Positions 20,333-31,401 of a stretch of DNA of 64,000 nucleotides are shown in pieces. Below the pieces are notes generated by a model. The model was not told where the DNA came from, did no database searches, and worked only from the letters and a program-made list of their open reading frames with translations. The position numbers and the translations under genes are program-made. Positions within the stretch are counted from its first letter, which is position 1; every line of letters starts with the position of its first letter. Location of the stretch: contig JABBOG010000012.1 of the NCBI GenBank assembly GCA_019351975.1, positions 1 through 64,000 on the forward strand, given 5' to 3'. Source of the DNA: Acidobacteriota bacterium (GTDB lineage: Bacteria > Acidobacteriota > Terriglobia > Terriglobales > Acidobacteriaceae).

Positions 20333-20581
20333 TCTGCCATAAGCGTCTTCACAGCTACTACCGTCATGGAAAGTATTCGTTGACACGTACAATAAAAGAG
20401 TCAGACCATGAGGTCATGACCGAATACCACATATCGAACTGTATTGGAGGCGCCTGGCCCCGAACTGCAGACTTTCCCGACTTCGGAGAACTGATTCTTC
20501 CGGATCTTCAGGATCGATCCTCACTTAGACTGAACATCAGAGAGCAGATACCTTCAATCCAGAGCCAGGAAGTCACACGGT

Positions 20582-21844
20582 ATGTTTGAAGTCCGTAGTC
20601 ACGACGCACTCACGGGCAGACGTTTCTTTGTAACGATCTTACTGTTTTGCTGCTCTGCAATCTCAGTCTGCTTTGGACAGACAACTTCAACTCCCAACCT
20701 GCAAACACTGTCTGATTCGCATCAATGGTTCGCATTGCGCGATGCCACAGAGCATAAAAAAGCCCCTCTGATTTACCGTGCTATCACTGAATACGCGTTC
20801 AATCAGGTAAGGCCCGCGCAGAAACATCTCAACGCTGTCATCAAGACTGCGCCACACTCCGACAACGCATACGACGCACACGGAATGCTGGCGAACCTGG
20901 ACTTCCGGAATGGCCTCTATCGCGAAGCGTATCTCCAGCTAGAGGCGATGCTGTCGGAAAAGCCGAACGCAGCAGACGTGAAGAATATGATCTCCATGTT
21001 CCGCGCACTGAGCCAATCGGACCAGAGCGTGGTGGCAAAGAAGGCATCCACTCTTCCAATGGCTATGAACGAAAACGGGATGTTCATTCCCCTCGTCTTG
21101 GACGGGCGTGAGGCTCGCTATCTTCTCGACACCGGCTTTAATTTGTCCGCAATGAGCGAATCTGAGGCGAAGCGGCTTGGGTTACAGGTTCAAAGTGTTG
21201 AGACACAATTTGGTTCGATCACCGCGGCGAGTCTGTCTGTACGCGTTGCCTTCGCGAAAGATGTGTTCGTCGGTGGCCTTCATCTGCGGAACGTTGCGTT
21301 TGATGTGATTCCAGATGCACAGGAACCGTTTGTCGATTTGCCTTCTGGAGACCGTGGAATTTTAGGGATTCCCGTTTTGCTGGATATGCAGACGTTCCGT
21401 TGGAACCCGAACGGAACGTTTGCCTTCGGGTTTAAGCCAAAGCATAAGAATCTCTCCGCCTCAAATCTTGCCTTCGACGCACTTACCCCTGTGACGCAAG
21501 TGGCCGTTGAAAAAAAAGAGCTTGAATTTTCCCTCGATACGGGAGCAACGCGCTCGATCTTGTACGCTCCGTTTGCCAAAGAATTTCCCGGCCTGGTGAG
21601 TGCTTCTGGCCAAAAAGAATCGCACACCTTGACGGGAGTCGCCGGAACCTCGACCTACAACTCCGTCGTGCTCCCATCAGTAGACCTCGAGTTGGGTGGA
21701 CTGGATGTACACCTTACACCAGCCCACATTCTTACTCAAGACATCAACGCAAACTGGGCACCAGGAAATCTGGGCAGGGATCTACTGAACCAAGCCCACA
21801 CGATCACTTTCGACTTCAACGCCATGACACTCAGACTGCAATGA
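20582..21844 (+). CDS. secreted retropepsin-like aspartyl protease with TPR-like N-terminal region
   Basis: Signal-like FFVTILLFCCSAISVCFG. Two aspartyl protease motifs: RYLLDTGFNLSAM and EFSLDTGATRSIL. Confidence 0.8.
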   Translation: MFEVRSHDALTGRRFFVTILLFCCSAISVCFGQTTSTPNLQTLSDSHQWFALRDATEHKKAPLIYRAITEYAFNQVRPAQKHLNAVIKTAPHSDNAYDAHGMLANLDFRNGLYREAYLQLEAMLSEKPNAADVKNMISMFRALSQSDQSVVAKKASTLPMAMNENGMFIPLVLDGREARYLLDTGFNLSAMSESEAKRLGLQVQSVETQFGSITAASLSVRVAFAKDVFVGGLHLRNVAFDVIPDAQEPFVDLPSGDRGILGIPVLLDMQTFRWNPNGTFAFGFKPKHKNLSASNLAFDALTPVTQVAVEKKELEFSLDTGATRSILYAPFAKEFPGLVSASGQKESHTLTGVAGTSTYNSVVLPSVDLELGGLDVHLTPAHILTQDINANWAPGNLGRDLLNQAHTITFDFNAMTLRLQ

Positions 21845-21953
21845 GGGTTAACGCCACAGACGAATAACTCCCTCTTTCAGAATGTATCGGTTTCCAGCCG
21901 GTTCATGGGTCCGCGACCAGCATGCCTCCCCAGCCCTTTGGTAGCATGGAAGC

Positions 21954-22739
21954 ATGTCCGAAGCCGCAGTAGCACCGACACCCGCCGCACCGCAATCCCC
22001 CGCACAGCCCAGCGCCTACGGCAGCCCCGCCACCCACGCCGCGGCCCCCGTCAAGCAGCAGGTCGTCTGCTTCAGCTTCTACAAAGTCATGCCCGAGTGG
22101 CGCCGCCTCCCCGCCGAAGAGAAAGCCGCCCACAAGCAGGCCTTCGCCGACGTCCTCTCCCGCTGGAACAAGCCCGGCGAGTTCCTCTCCATCACCTACT
22201 CCACCATCGGTACGCGCGGCGATGTCGACATGTGCGTCTGGTCCATCGGCTACGCCGTCGACGAACTCAACCTCATGCGCTCCGAGCTCCTCCGCACCCC
22301 CCTCGGCGGCTACCTCACCACGCCCCACAACTTCCTCGCCATGACCCGCCGCTCCCAGTACCAGATCGACCGCGAAGACGAGTCCGAAGGCGAAGGCCGC
22401 GGCGCCATCCGCCCCGGCGGACAGAAGTACATCTTCATCTACCCCTTCTGGAAGACCCGCCCCTGGTATCGCCTCTCCGCCGAAGAGCGCCATCGCCTCA
22501 TGAAGGAGCACATCCGCATCGGCCTCCTCTACCCCCGCGTCAAAATCAACACCGCCTACTCCTTCGGCATCGACGACCAGGAGTTCACCGTCGCCTTCGA
22601 GACCAACTTCCCCGAAGACTTCCTCGCCCTCGTCGAAGCCCTCCGCGACACCGAAATCAGCCTCTACACCCTGAAGGATTTCCCCATCTTCTCCTGTGTC
22701 CGCCTCAAGCCCATGGAGATGCTTGACCGCCTCGGCTGA
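21954..22739 (+). CDS. hemQ: chlorite dismutase-family protein, probable coproheme decarboxylase (HemQ)
   Basis: GTRGDVDMCVWSIGYAVDELN and YPFWKTRPWYRLSAEERHRLMKEHIRIG match the Cld/HemQ family. Confidence 0.82.
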   Translation: MSEAAVAPTPAAPQSPAQPSAYGSPATHAAAPVKQQVVCFSFYKVMPEWRRLPAEEKAAHKQAFADVLSRWNKPGEFLSITYSTIGTRGDVDMCVWSIGYAVDELNLMRSELLRTPLGGYLTTPHNFLAMTRRSQYQIDREDESEGEGRGAIRPGGQKYIFIYPFWKTRPWYRLSAEERHRLMKEHIRIGLLYPRVKINTAYSFGIDDQEFTVAFETNFPEDFLALVEALRDTEISLYTLKDFPIFSCVRLKPMEMLDRLG

Positions 22740-22780
22740 AGACCACGCGATCCGGCCTGCAATTCCCCAAGCGCACCTCA

Positions 22781-23563
22781 ATGCCGACCTCAAAACCACA
22801 AAACCCGGCGAAGAACGCACGAACACCGGCGCAAGGTGCGCGAAACGCACCCAAACCCGCGTCGCAAAACGCGACCGCACCCTCCACCAAACCAAAGCGT
22901 TCCAGAACGATCAAGCCCCGCTCCCCTGAGCGCGTCGCCGCCATCCTCACCTCACTGCGCGCGGCTTACCCCAATGTTGTCTGCGCTTTAACCCACCGCA
23001 ACGCCTTCGAACTCACCATCGCCACCATCCTCTCCGCCCAAACCACCGACGTCAACGTCAACAAAGTCACCCCCGAGCTCTTCAAACTCTACCCCACGCC
23101 CCAAAAACTCGCCCAGGCGTCCCTCAACGAACTCGAAACCATCCTCAAGCCAACCGGCTTCTTCCGCTCTAAGTCAAAGAATATAAAGGCTGCAGCCCAG
23201 GTCCTCGTCGATACATTTCACAGCAAAGTCCCCGAAACCATCGACGAACTCATCCAGCTCCCCGGCGTCGCCCGTAAGACAGCCAACGTCGTCCTCGGCA
23301 GCTGGTTCGGTCTGCCCTCAGGCGTAGTCGTTGATACACATGTACTTAGGCTCTCCCGCCGCCTCGAGCTCACCACCTCCATCGCCCCTGAGAACGTCGA
23401 AAAGGACCTGCAGAAGATCATCCCGCAAGACCGCTGGATCCAGTTCTCCCACGAACTCATCCACCACGGCCGCCAGATCTGCATCGCCCGCAGACCCCTC
23501 TGCGCCGACTGCACCCTCGAACCCCTCTGCAACTCCGCCGACAAGACCTGGACTTCCCACTAG
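22781..23563 (+). CDS. nth: endonuclease III
   Basis: HhH LPGVARKTANVVLGSWFG, catalytic region VVDTHVLRLSRRL, 4Fe-4S cluster C-X6-C-X2-C-X5-C (CIARRPLCADCTLEPLC). Confidence 0.95.
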   Translation: MPTSKPQNPAKNARTPAQGARNAPKPASQNATAPSTKPKRSRTIKPRSPERVAAILTSLRAAYPNVVCALTHRNAFELTIATILSAQTTDVNVNKVTPELFKLYPTPQKLAQASLNELETILKPTGFFRSKSKNIKAAAQVLVDTFHSKVPETIDELIQLPGVARKTANVVLGSWFGLPSGVVVDTHVLRLSRRLELTTSIAPENVEKDLQKIIPQDRWIQFSHELIHHGRQICIARRPLCADCTLEPLCNSADKTWTSH

Positions 23564-23572
23564 AAAACTTAC

Positions 23573-24415
23573 TTAGTCCTTATCCATCAACGGTTTACTC
23601 TCCCCTACCCCAAGCCCGAACACCTCGGCAATCTTCGCAGCAAGCGACCCAATCGACGCCTCCTCAGCCTCCGCATGCGCCGGTATCCCATGCTCACGAA
23701 GCGTCTGCGACGTTATCGGCCCAATCGAAATACGCTTCACCTCCTCCGGCAACCTCATCCCAGCCTCCCCCAACAACGCCAACAAACTCGTCGCCGTAGA
23801 CGAACTCGTAAACGTCACACCATCCGGATAATTCTCCTTTTCACCGAATAACCTCTGTATTTCGCCCAGCGAAGCCTGCGGGGTAACCGTGCGATACGCC
23901 ATCGCGATCGTCACATCTGCCCCAGCCGCCCGCAGCCTGTCCGGCAGTACATCGCGCGCTTGTTCCGCTCGCACCAGCAGAAATCTCGTAGCCAATCCAT
24001 CCGCCTGCAGCGCAAGCGGCAACAAGGCCTCTGCAAATGACTCAGCAACCGCCTGTTCTGGCAACAAATCTGCACGCGAACCCACAACTTCCAGCGCACG
24101 CGCCGTTGCTGGCCCAATGACTGCGACCCGCCCTGCAAAATCACAAGCCGCCCTACCCTGCACCTGAGGATCAGATAGTCTTGCCACACGCCGATAAAAC
24201 GCATCAACAGCATTGGCACTCGTAAAGAGCAACCAATCAAAACTATTCAATCGCCGTAAAGCAGCATCAAGTGCCTCAAAAGTCGACGGTTCCGTCAACT
24301 CAATCGTCGGAACTAGAATCGCCTCCGCCCCAAGCGCACGCACCGCGTCAGCAAGTGCCGACGCCTGACGAGGTGAGCGAGTGATCAGAATACGTGGTCG
24401 CACCATACAAATCAT
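23573..24415 (-). CDS. hemD: uroporphyrinogen-III synthase
   Basis: ILITRSPRQASALADAVRALGAE, DWLLFTSANAVDAF, VAVIGPATARAL, VTFTSSSTATSLL, ISIGPITSQTLREHGI. Confidence 0.85.
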   Translation of the reverse strand: MICMVRPRILITRSPRQASALADAVRALGAEAILVPTIELTEPSTFEALDAALRRLNSFDWLLFTSANAVDAFYRRVARLSDPQVQGRAACDFAGRVAVIGPATARALEVVGSRADLLPEQAVAESFAEALLPLALQADGLATRFLLVRAEQARDVLPDRLRAAGADVTIAMAYRTVTPQASLGEIQRLFGEKENYPDGVTFTSSSTATSLLALLGEAGMRLPEEVKRISIGPITSQTLREHGIPAHAEAEEASIGSLAAKIAEVFGLGVGESKPLMDKD

Positions 24416-24453
24416 TCTCTCAGCGCACTTACGCCATCTTGCGGCCTGCCTGA

Positions 24454-27400
24454 CTAATTGCTTGCGCTCGCCTTCTCCGGATAAACAGCTTCAAGAGTCA
24501 AAATCTCGTATGGCTTGATCGGAACCGTAACTGTATCTCCCGCCAGCACGAGGTGCGGAGCGCCTGAGATCGGCGCTTCCATCATGTTTGTTTCCACCGC
24601 ATACAGTGCTCCCGCCGGAAGATGCAGCTTAACCTCGCTGCTCTTGCCTTCCCACTCGTACATGCGGAAAATCAGCCCATTCGCATCTTCAGCCTTCTTG
24701 ACCGCGCTCAGCACGACATTCGGATTCGCAACGTCCACAAACGAGTGGCTCGACGGCATCTCCCCTGTGTGCGAGAACACCTGCTTCGCAATCAGCGGCG
24801 TATTCAGTTCATAGCCCCGATGCACCGTGAGTGCCTGCTTCCACGATCCAGCATGCGGGTAGAGTTCATACGTAAACCGTTGCCGCCCGCGATCAGCGTC
24901 AGGATCAGGCCAGATCGGCGAGCGCAGCAGGGTCAACCGCAGCATATCTCCAACCGCATCATAGCCGTACTTCGAATCGTTAATCAGCGAAAACCCCTGG
25001 CGTTCATCGCCGAGATCGGCCCAACGCTGTGCCGGCACTTCAAACTGCGCCTTCTCCCAGCTATTCGTGCGTAACGTCGTGCGGGTAATCGATCCATAAG
25101 GAATCTCGTACGTTGCATATGCCGAGGTCGCAGCCAATGGGAACGCAGCCTTCAACAACACATGAGTCTCGTGCCAGTCAATATCATTCGCGACACGGAC
25201 AGTGTCCGCATCAGTGTCCAACGAAATCTCCTGATCAAAGTGCGATTTGCTCCATGTGCGTCGGATGCGAATCGTCTTGCGGAGCGGCCCATTGTCTGTG
25301 ATCGCAATCGAATCAACGCCGGAGATCGGCGTCATGGTGCCATCCAGCGTGCCCGGATCGATGTTCCACGCGTCGTATTGCTTCGGTGTGTCCACGAAGG
25401 TCTGCAGTTGGTTCCCGCATGCGTTCGGTGCCAGAAATTGCGTCTTCTCAGGCAGCGTCTTCAGGCTCGTAATGCAGCCGGTACGCTTGTCGATTACGAC
25501 CTGTACGTGACCGTTTCCAAGCGTGAACGCCGCCGCTGTATCGGTAACTTTCAGATCGCTGTGAGCATCGGTCGCGGCCGGTGCACCTTCGGCATGAAGA
25601 ACCGTATAGCCAAGCGCAGGTATGTCGTTAACGCGTGCAAGCAGCGTAAACTGGTGCGTTGCCGCGTCCACCGAAACGACCTGCGCGCGCAGCGCATTCC
25701 CATGCGCATCCACCAGCCTTACGCTGGGTGTCGATTCTGGAAGCTGCACTTGCAACGAAACAGTCTCAGAACGCGGCCACGCCATCGAGTTGAAAACAAG
25801 GATAGGCGCACCATTCAACGAACCACGGCTCCCACCCGCGCTCGTGTCGATGCGGGAGTCAAGCGTCTTCAGCGAACTGTCGTCGATGCTGTGGTCGTTC
25901 GCAAAAACCTGGTCGTAATCGCGCTGCGCATCACGGTAGATGACCGCGATACCCGATCCCGCAGCGAGATCGTGAAACTGGTTGAACGTGATGCTCTTCC
26001 AGTTCTCTGTCAGCTTTTCATTGGGGTAAGCGGTCCCGTCGAGCCACGCAACAGACGCCAGCTTCTCCGCATCCAGTGTGGCCGTTTCGCTTGTGCGCAT
26101 ATTGCGCTTATGCGCGGCCTGCGTCGTGTAGACGCCCCGATGATACTCCAAATAAAGCTCATCTTTCCACGTCGGAATGCCCATTTCCCCCGACGAAGAC
26201 GAAGGCGGTGGCGTATACCCTTTCGCAATTGTTGCGTAGTCCCACGTCGGCGAATCCGGATCCAGGTTCGACTGAACGTCGTCGAAGTAGTGCTGCGCCG
26301 TGCTGTAGCGCATCGTCGGCACCGCCGTGCCTGGTTTCTTGCCTGCTGCAATCCAGCGGTCCCCCTGGTCCAGCATGTCCCTCGTTGGCCCACCGCCGTG
26401 GTCCCCCACACCATACAGAATCGAGCATCTCCGAAGTCCCCGGATTGCGCTGTGCCGATTCCGCAAAATCCGCAGACAGCCGAGTCGGGTTCAAGTCTGT
26501 GTGTACATAATCCGTCGGAAAATAAGTCAGCACCTTGGACCCATCCGGCGACTCCCACCAGAAAAGGCGGAACGGCAGCTGGTTTGTGTCATTCCAGTGC
26601 ATCTTCTGCGTCACAAAATAGTCCATCCCGCTGCGCTTGTAGATCTGCGGAAGCTGCCAGTTATATCCAAATGAATCGGGGTTCCACCCAATGCGGGTCG
26701 TCACACCGTACTCTTTCTGGAAGTATCTTTGCCCAATCAGCAACTGCCGCACCAGCGACTCGCCACCCGGAAGATTCAGATCTGGCTCTACCCACATGCC
26801 GCCAACCAGCTCCCACCGTCCTTCCTTCACACGCTGCTTAATTTGCGCATTCAGGTCTGGATACTTGTCAGCCATCCACTCGTTATATTGCGCTGCGGGC
26901 TGCGTATAGACATAGTCAGGATATTCATTCATCAACTGTAGCGCCGTCGTAAACGTCCGCTTCACCACGTCTACCGTCTCCGACCTCGGCCATAGCCACG
27001 CAGCATCGATATGCGAGTTCCCATCAAGGTCCATCTTCGCCTGCTGCAGTACCGGGTGCAGCGGCGCCAGAATCGACTGCGCCTTTACCAGCGATGCATC
27101 AAACGCCTTCTGATCCGCAGTCTTCAGCGCATCGGTATCGATCGCCGCTATAGCCGCATTGACGACCTGAAGTAGGTCTTTGCGCGGCGTCGGAAGTTCA
27201 GGTAGCAGGTTCGCCGCCGTGATGCACTGGGTTCGAATATCATCAGGGTTGGGCCGTGCACTCCCCTCCATACTCGGTTCGACTCGCAGCGTAACACCCG
27301 CGAAGTGCTTGTCATCCACCGTGTGGAGTAGCTTCACAGCAACCACCACCTTATCGCCCGGCGTCGCAGGATCAAACAACACGATGGGCTCAAGGTCGTC

Positions 27401-27823
27401 GCCCAGCGCTACACGCCGTCCATTGAAATAGATAATCTGCGGCATCGGCCCATTCGCATCCGCACGAAACTGAAACCAGATCTTTGATCCAGTAATATCG
27501 TACCCATGAAGTGTTTTCGGCACTTCGATCGTGCGTCGATACCACACAGCTTCTTTCGGGGCACTTGAGTTCGGCGCTACCAGCGTCCACGATGAATCAT
27601 CCAAACTGGGCGATTCTCCATGAGGAAGATCGCCGGCATGGAAGTGCCACTCCCCCTCCGGAAGCTCTTTCAAAGTCTCAAGCGTGTGTAATTTCTCCAG
27701 GGCTGCGGGCGATAGATTTTTTAGTTCACGAACCGGGGTGAACGACTGAGCCGAAACCACCAAGCCGCTAATTGCCATCACAGCAGGCATTAAGAGAGCG
27801 CGAGAAAGAACACGAATCCGCAT
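24454..27823 (-). pseudogene. secreted GH38 alpha-mannosidase-like glycoside hydrolase, frameshifted near 26422
   Basis: N-terminal ORF 26159..27907 has a signal peptide and GH38 motifs (NSHIDAAWLWPRSET, GGMWVEPDLNLPGGESLVRQ, IGWNPDSFGYNWQLPQI). C-terminal ORF 24454..26466 continues LYGVGDHGGGPTRDML in another frame. Confidence 0.88.
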
Positions 27824-27922
27824 GCAGGCAAGGGTAGCAAATATGAGCGGAGTGCGATAGATAACAGATGTCTTTTCTCGCAGACGCCACAGCGACTCGC
27901 CCTGCATCGCCCTTAAACGATC

Positions 27923-29317
27923 TCAGTCGTTTCTTTGTGCTTTCTTCAGAGCCGTCCACTCTTTGGATCGCTTCAGCGCCACGCGGTCCTTCTCCGTCTT
28001 ATCTGCATAGGACCGGCAGAAACTGAGAATCGCATCATCGAACCGCTCCGAAGTTCCAAGATACGCCGCAATCGTGACCGGGTCTCCCGCACGCGCATGC
28101 CCACGGGCGATCAACTCACCACACACATCAGCATATCCAAGCAGCGATGCGGCATTCATCTCTGTCAAATCGAGCGACGCCTTGTGGTCGTTCAACTGAC
28201 GCACTAAATAATCACGCTTGTCGATCGTCGTATAGCCGAGGAAAGGATCAGATGTCAGTTGCATTGCGCGCTGCCCATCCACCACACGATGTCCTTGATG
28301 CGTATGCGCCGACCCCTCTGGAAGCGCGGCAGCGTACGCCGATGCAGTCTCTTCCTTGATCTGCAGAAATAGCGGGTCCGTTCCATCGGCGCGCCCCGAA
28401 CCCTCGCAGTAAATCACGTAATCCCGAAGCCCCACAGAGCCAGTCCCTACGACCTTGAAAGCCACGTCGAGCGGCACATACTGCTCCAGAAAATGACGCC
28501 GCTCCGGCTGAAGCGTGCGCGCGTAGGGCTCAAGCGAGGCAACAATCGCCGCAGCCTGCTTTGTCGAAACCCGCTCCAGCAATGGCGGCTCTGAACGGAA
28601 GATGCGCTTTGTCCCATCCGCACTCTTGGTTGCGCCGTCGCCGCACTGCGTTAAAGCTTTCATCAGCTTATGCGGCGTTGATCGTTTCGCTTGCCCAAGA
28701 ATTGCCGGCATCGGATCAACGTCCGCCAGTCTGTGGATCTGATAGCGCGCAACCTCCAGCACAGGCATCGACGCAAAGATACGCATCATGCGGCGGTACC
28801 GTTCCACAAAATGCAATACAGCCTCGTGACGCCCCGACCGGCTCACCCCGGCCTCACGCCCCGCGAGGATCAAGCTGGTCCCAAATCGCTTGACGTCGTA
28901 CTCAAATGGCCCGCGAATCGTCTCGTCGAAATCGTTAATGTCGAAGACTAACGCTCCATCCGGCGATTCATACGCACCAAGGTTCAGTACATGAGCGTCA
29001 CCGCAAAGCTGCGTCTCAATACCTGTATTCGGATGTGCCGCAAGGTCCGCCGCCATAATCGGAACCGCACCCCGGAAGAACCCGAACGGGCTTGCAACCA
29101 TCCGCTCGTATTTAATCGGTACAAGATGCGGCAGACGTCCGACCATCGACTTCCGCAGAAGGTCTAGCGGTGCCTCGTTGCATCGCGTTGGCGCGAACAC
29201 TCCGTGCTCACTCCTCGCCAACTGCTTCCGCGCTCGATGCCCACGCTTCTGACGATCAGCGTGCGTCTGCGGCGTCCTATTCGTCGTCATCTCTAAGTTC
29301 TGTACCCTATGCGACAT
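27923..29317 (-). CDS. DUF2252 domain-containing protein
   Basis: LCGDAHVLNLGAYESPDGALVFDINDFDETIRGPFEYDVKRFGTSL is the DUF2252 hallmark. MTTNR at 29290 is an alternative start. Confidence 0.9.
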   Translation of the reverse strand: MSHRVQNLEMTTNRTPQTHADRQKRGHRARKQLARSEHGVFAPTRCNEAPLDLLRKSMVGRLPHLVPIKYERMVASPFGFFRGAVPIMAADLAAHPNTGIETQLCGDAHVLNLGAYESPDGALVFDINDFDETIRGPFEYDVKRFGTSLILAGREAGVSRSGRHEAVLHFVERYRRMMRIFASMPVLEVARYQIHRLADVDPMPAILGQAKRSTPHKLMKALTQCGDGATKSADGTKRIFRSEPPLLERVSTKQAAAIVASLEPYARTLQPERRHFLEQYVPLDVAFKVVGTGSVGLRDYVIYCEGSGRADGTDPLFLQIKEETASAYAAALPEGSAHTHQGHRVVDGQRAMQLTSDPFLGYTTIDKRDYLVRQLNDHKASLDLTEMNAASLLGYADVCGELIARGHARAGDPVTIAAYLGTSERFDDAILSFCRSYADKTEKDRVALKRSKEWTALKKAQRND

Positions 29318-29586
29318 ACAGCCACCGCGTTCCCGTTAGATGATAGCAAAATGTTCACGCTGCTCCGATGTTCGCCTCCAACTCAAAGTTGTCGCTCGGA
29401 GAGCAGTGGCTGATTTATATGCAAGTCGCACTTTTGCACACAGGCCGAAGGCATGACGCTCCCATCGAACAATCGCACGCTGTCTTGACCGCTATAGTCC
29501 GGCAAGAGACAGGACAGGCAAGATCAAAACCTGTGCAACAGGTGCCAGCTTGTGTCTTCTAAGAAACGAGAAGCAAAGGATTCAAC

Positions 29587-30282
29587 GTGACAGGAACAAC
29601 GGGAAACCTACTGCTCGACGCGCTGTCCGTAGAGACGCGGACAACCATTTTGTCTCTCTGCCGACAGATCGAACTGCCTGTACGCACTCTGTTGCACGAA
29701 CAAGGAGAGACTCCAGCCTACGTCTATTTCCTATGCTCTGGCATCGCGTCTGTCGTCGTCACCATGGCTGAGGGCGGCAGCGCAGAGGTCGGTCTTATCG
29801 GGCGCGAAGGTCTCGTCGGCGCAATGCAGCTCCTTGGATCAACGCCCACGCCCTCGCAAACTTTCCTGCAGATGGAGGGTGTCACACTACGCATGCGCAG
29901 GGACGATCTCAAGACCCTCTTTGTGACATCCACGGAACTGCGCAATCGTATCCTTGAATTCATACAACAACAAAGCGTTACCCTGGAACAAATTGCCGCC
30001 TGCAATAAACTGCATGAGGCCGAGGAGCGGCTAGCCCGTTGGCTTCTCATGAGCCGCGACCGCGCGGACAACGACACCATGACCATGACGCAGGAGTTCA
30101 TGGCCGACATGCTCGGCACCCGCCGCACCACCGTCACCCTCGTCGCCAGTTCCTTGCAGCAGCGCGGCCTGATCAGCTACCGTCGCGGTAAGGTCACCAT
30201 CGTCTCGCGGCATGACCTCGAAAAGGCCGCCTGCGACTGCTATCGCGTCTGCCACGAAGCACTGACGGCACTCTACAAGTAG
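29587..30282 (+). CDS. Crp/Fnr family transcriptional regulator
   Basis: cNMP-binding-like domain and C-terminal HTH (MTQEFMADMLGTRRTTVTLVASSLQQRGLISYRRGKVTI). Confidence 0.93.
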   Translation: MTGTTGNLLLDALSVETRTTILSLCRQIELPVRTLLHEQGETPAYVYFLCSGIASVVVTMAEGGSAEVGLIGREGLVGAMQLLGSTPTPSQTFLQMEGVTLRMRRDDLKTLFVTSTELRNRILEFIQQQSVTLEQIAACNKLHEAEERLARWLLMSRDRADNDTMTMTQEFMADMLGTRRTTVTLVASSLQQRGLISYRRGKVTIVSRHDLEKAACDCYRVCHEALTALYK

Positions 30283-30384
30283 CCCCGCAGCAACCCTCAA
30301 ATCACGGTATACACTCCCTATGGAAGCCCCCATCCGCCCGCCGGCATCCAGGCGCGGCCTTTGGCTTCGATATCGGAGACGCAG

Positions 30385-31401
30385 ATGACAGCGAAACAGG
30401 ACGCTCTTGTATCGCCCGCAATGCCGCCGCTCGCTACCCTCTACGGCCGCGCACTCACCCCCAACCAGCGCATCCCCCTTAATCTCGACTGGGTCGAAGA
30501 GGTCCGCATCAACACCAGCGCGGTCGAGCGCCGCGCAGCCACCATCCCCTCCCGCCGCAGCGTCAAAAAGGACTGGCAGGCCGCATGGCTCCTCCGCGCC
30601 ATCGCCTGCATGGATCTGACCACCCTCTCTGGCGACGACTCAGCCGACCGCGTCAAGCGTCTTTGTGCGAAAGCACGGAGACCCCTTCAAGACCACATCG
30701 TCAAAGCCCTCGGCATCGAGGAGCTACATCTACAGGTTGGCGCAGTCTGTGTTTACCACGCCTTCGTCGAGACCGCCGTCAAAGCCCTCGAAGGCTCCGG
30801 CATCCCCGTTGCCGCCGTCTCCACCGGCTTCCCCGCTGGCCTCTCACCGCTTGAAACCCGCGTCGAAGAGATCCGCCGCTCCGTCGCCGCCGGAGCAAAC
30901 GAGATCGACATCGTCATCACTCGCGCCCACGTCTTCGACGGAGAATGGAACGCTCTCTACGACGAGATCGCAGCCTTCAAAGAAGCCTGCGGCCCCGCGC
31001 ACATGAAGTCCATCCTCGGCACCGGCGACCTCCTCACCCTGCGCAACGTAGCCCGCGCCAGCTGGGTCGCCATGATGGCCGGCTCCGACTTCATCAAGAC
31101 CAGCACCGGCAAGGAGGCCACCAACGCCACTCTCCCCGTCTCCCTCGTCATGGTCCGCGCGATCCGCGACTACGCCGAGCGCACCGGAATGGCCGTAGGC
31201 TTCAAGCCCGCCGGAGGCATCAAGACCGCAAAGCAAGCCCTCGACTGGATGGCCACCATGAAGGATGAACTCGGCCGCCCCTGGCTCGAACCCACCCTCT
31301 TCCGTTACGGCGCCAGCAGCATGCTAGCCGACATAGAGCGGCAACTACACCATCACACAACCGGCCGCTACAGCGCCACCCACCGCCACCCCATCGCATG
31401 A
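30385..31401 (+). CDS. deoC: deoxyribose-phosphate aldolase
   Basis: VAAVSTGFPAGLSPLETRVEEIRRSVAAGANEIDIVI, DFIKTSTGKEATNATLPV, VGFKPAGGIKTAKQAL. Confidence 0.95.
   Translation: MTAKQDALVSPAMPPLATLYGRALTPNQRIPLNLDWVEEVRINTSAVERRAATIPSRRSVKKDWQAAWLLRAIACMDLTTLSGDDSADRVKRLCAKARRPLQDHIVKALGIEELHLQVGAVCVYHAFVETAVKALEGSGIPVAAVSTGFPAGLSPLETRVEEIRRSVAAGANEIDIVITRAHVFDGEWNALYDEIAAFKEACGPAHMKSILGTGDLLTLRNVARASWVAMMAGSDFIKTSTGKEATNATLPVSLVMVRAIRDYAERTGMAVGFKPAGGIKTAKQALDWMATMKDELGRPWLEPTLFRYGASSMLADIERQLHHHTTGRYSATHRHPIA

Noticed and set aside
20089-20367. 92-aa minus-strand ORF with repeated GYLIAQLRMT
   Set aside because: It is the translation of the 30-bp (divisible by 3) tandem DNA repeat; no independent coding evidence.
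20380-20589. 69-aa ORF upstream of the aspartyl protease
   Set aside because: No recognisable motif or convincing leader; could be a small gene but unsupported here.
25162-26841. 559-aa plus-strand ORF
   Set aside because: Antisense to the GH38 gene; Arg-rich with no domain signature.
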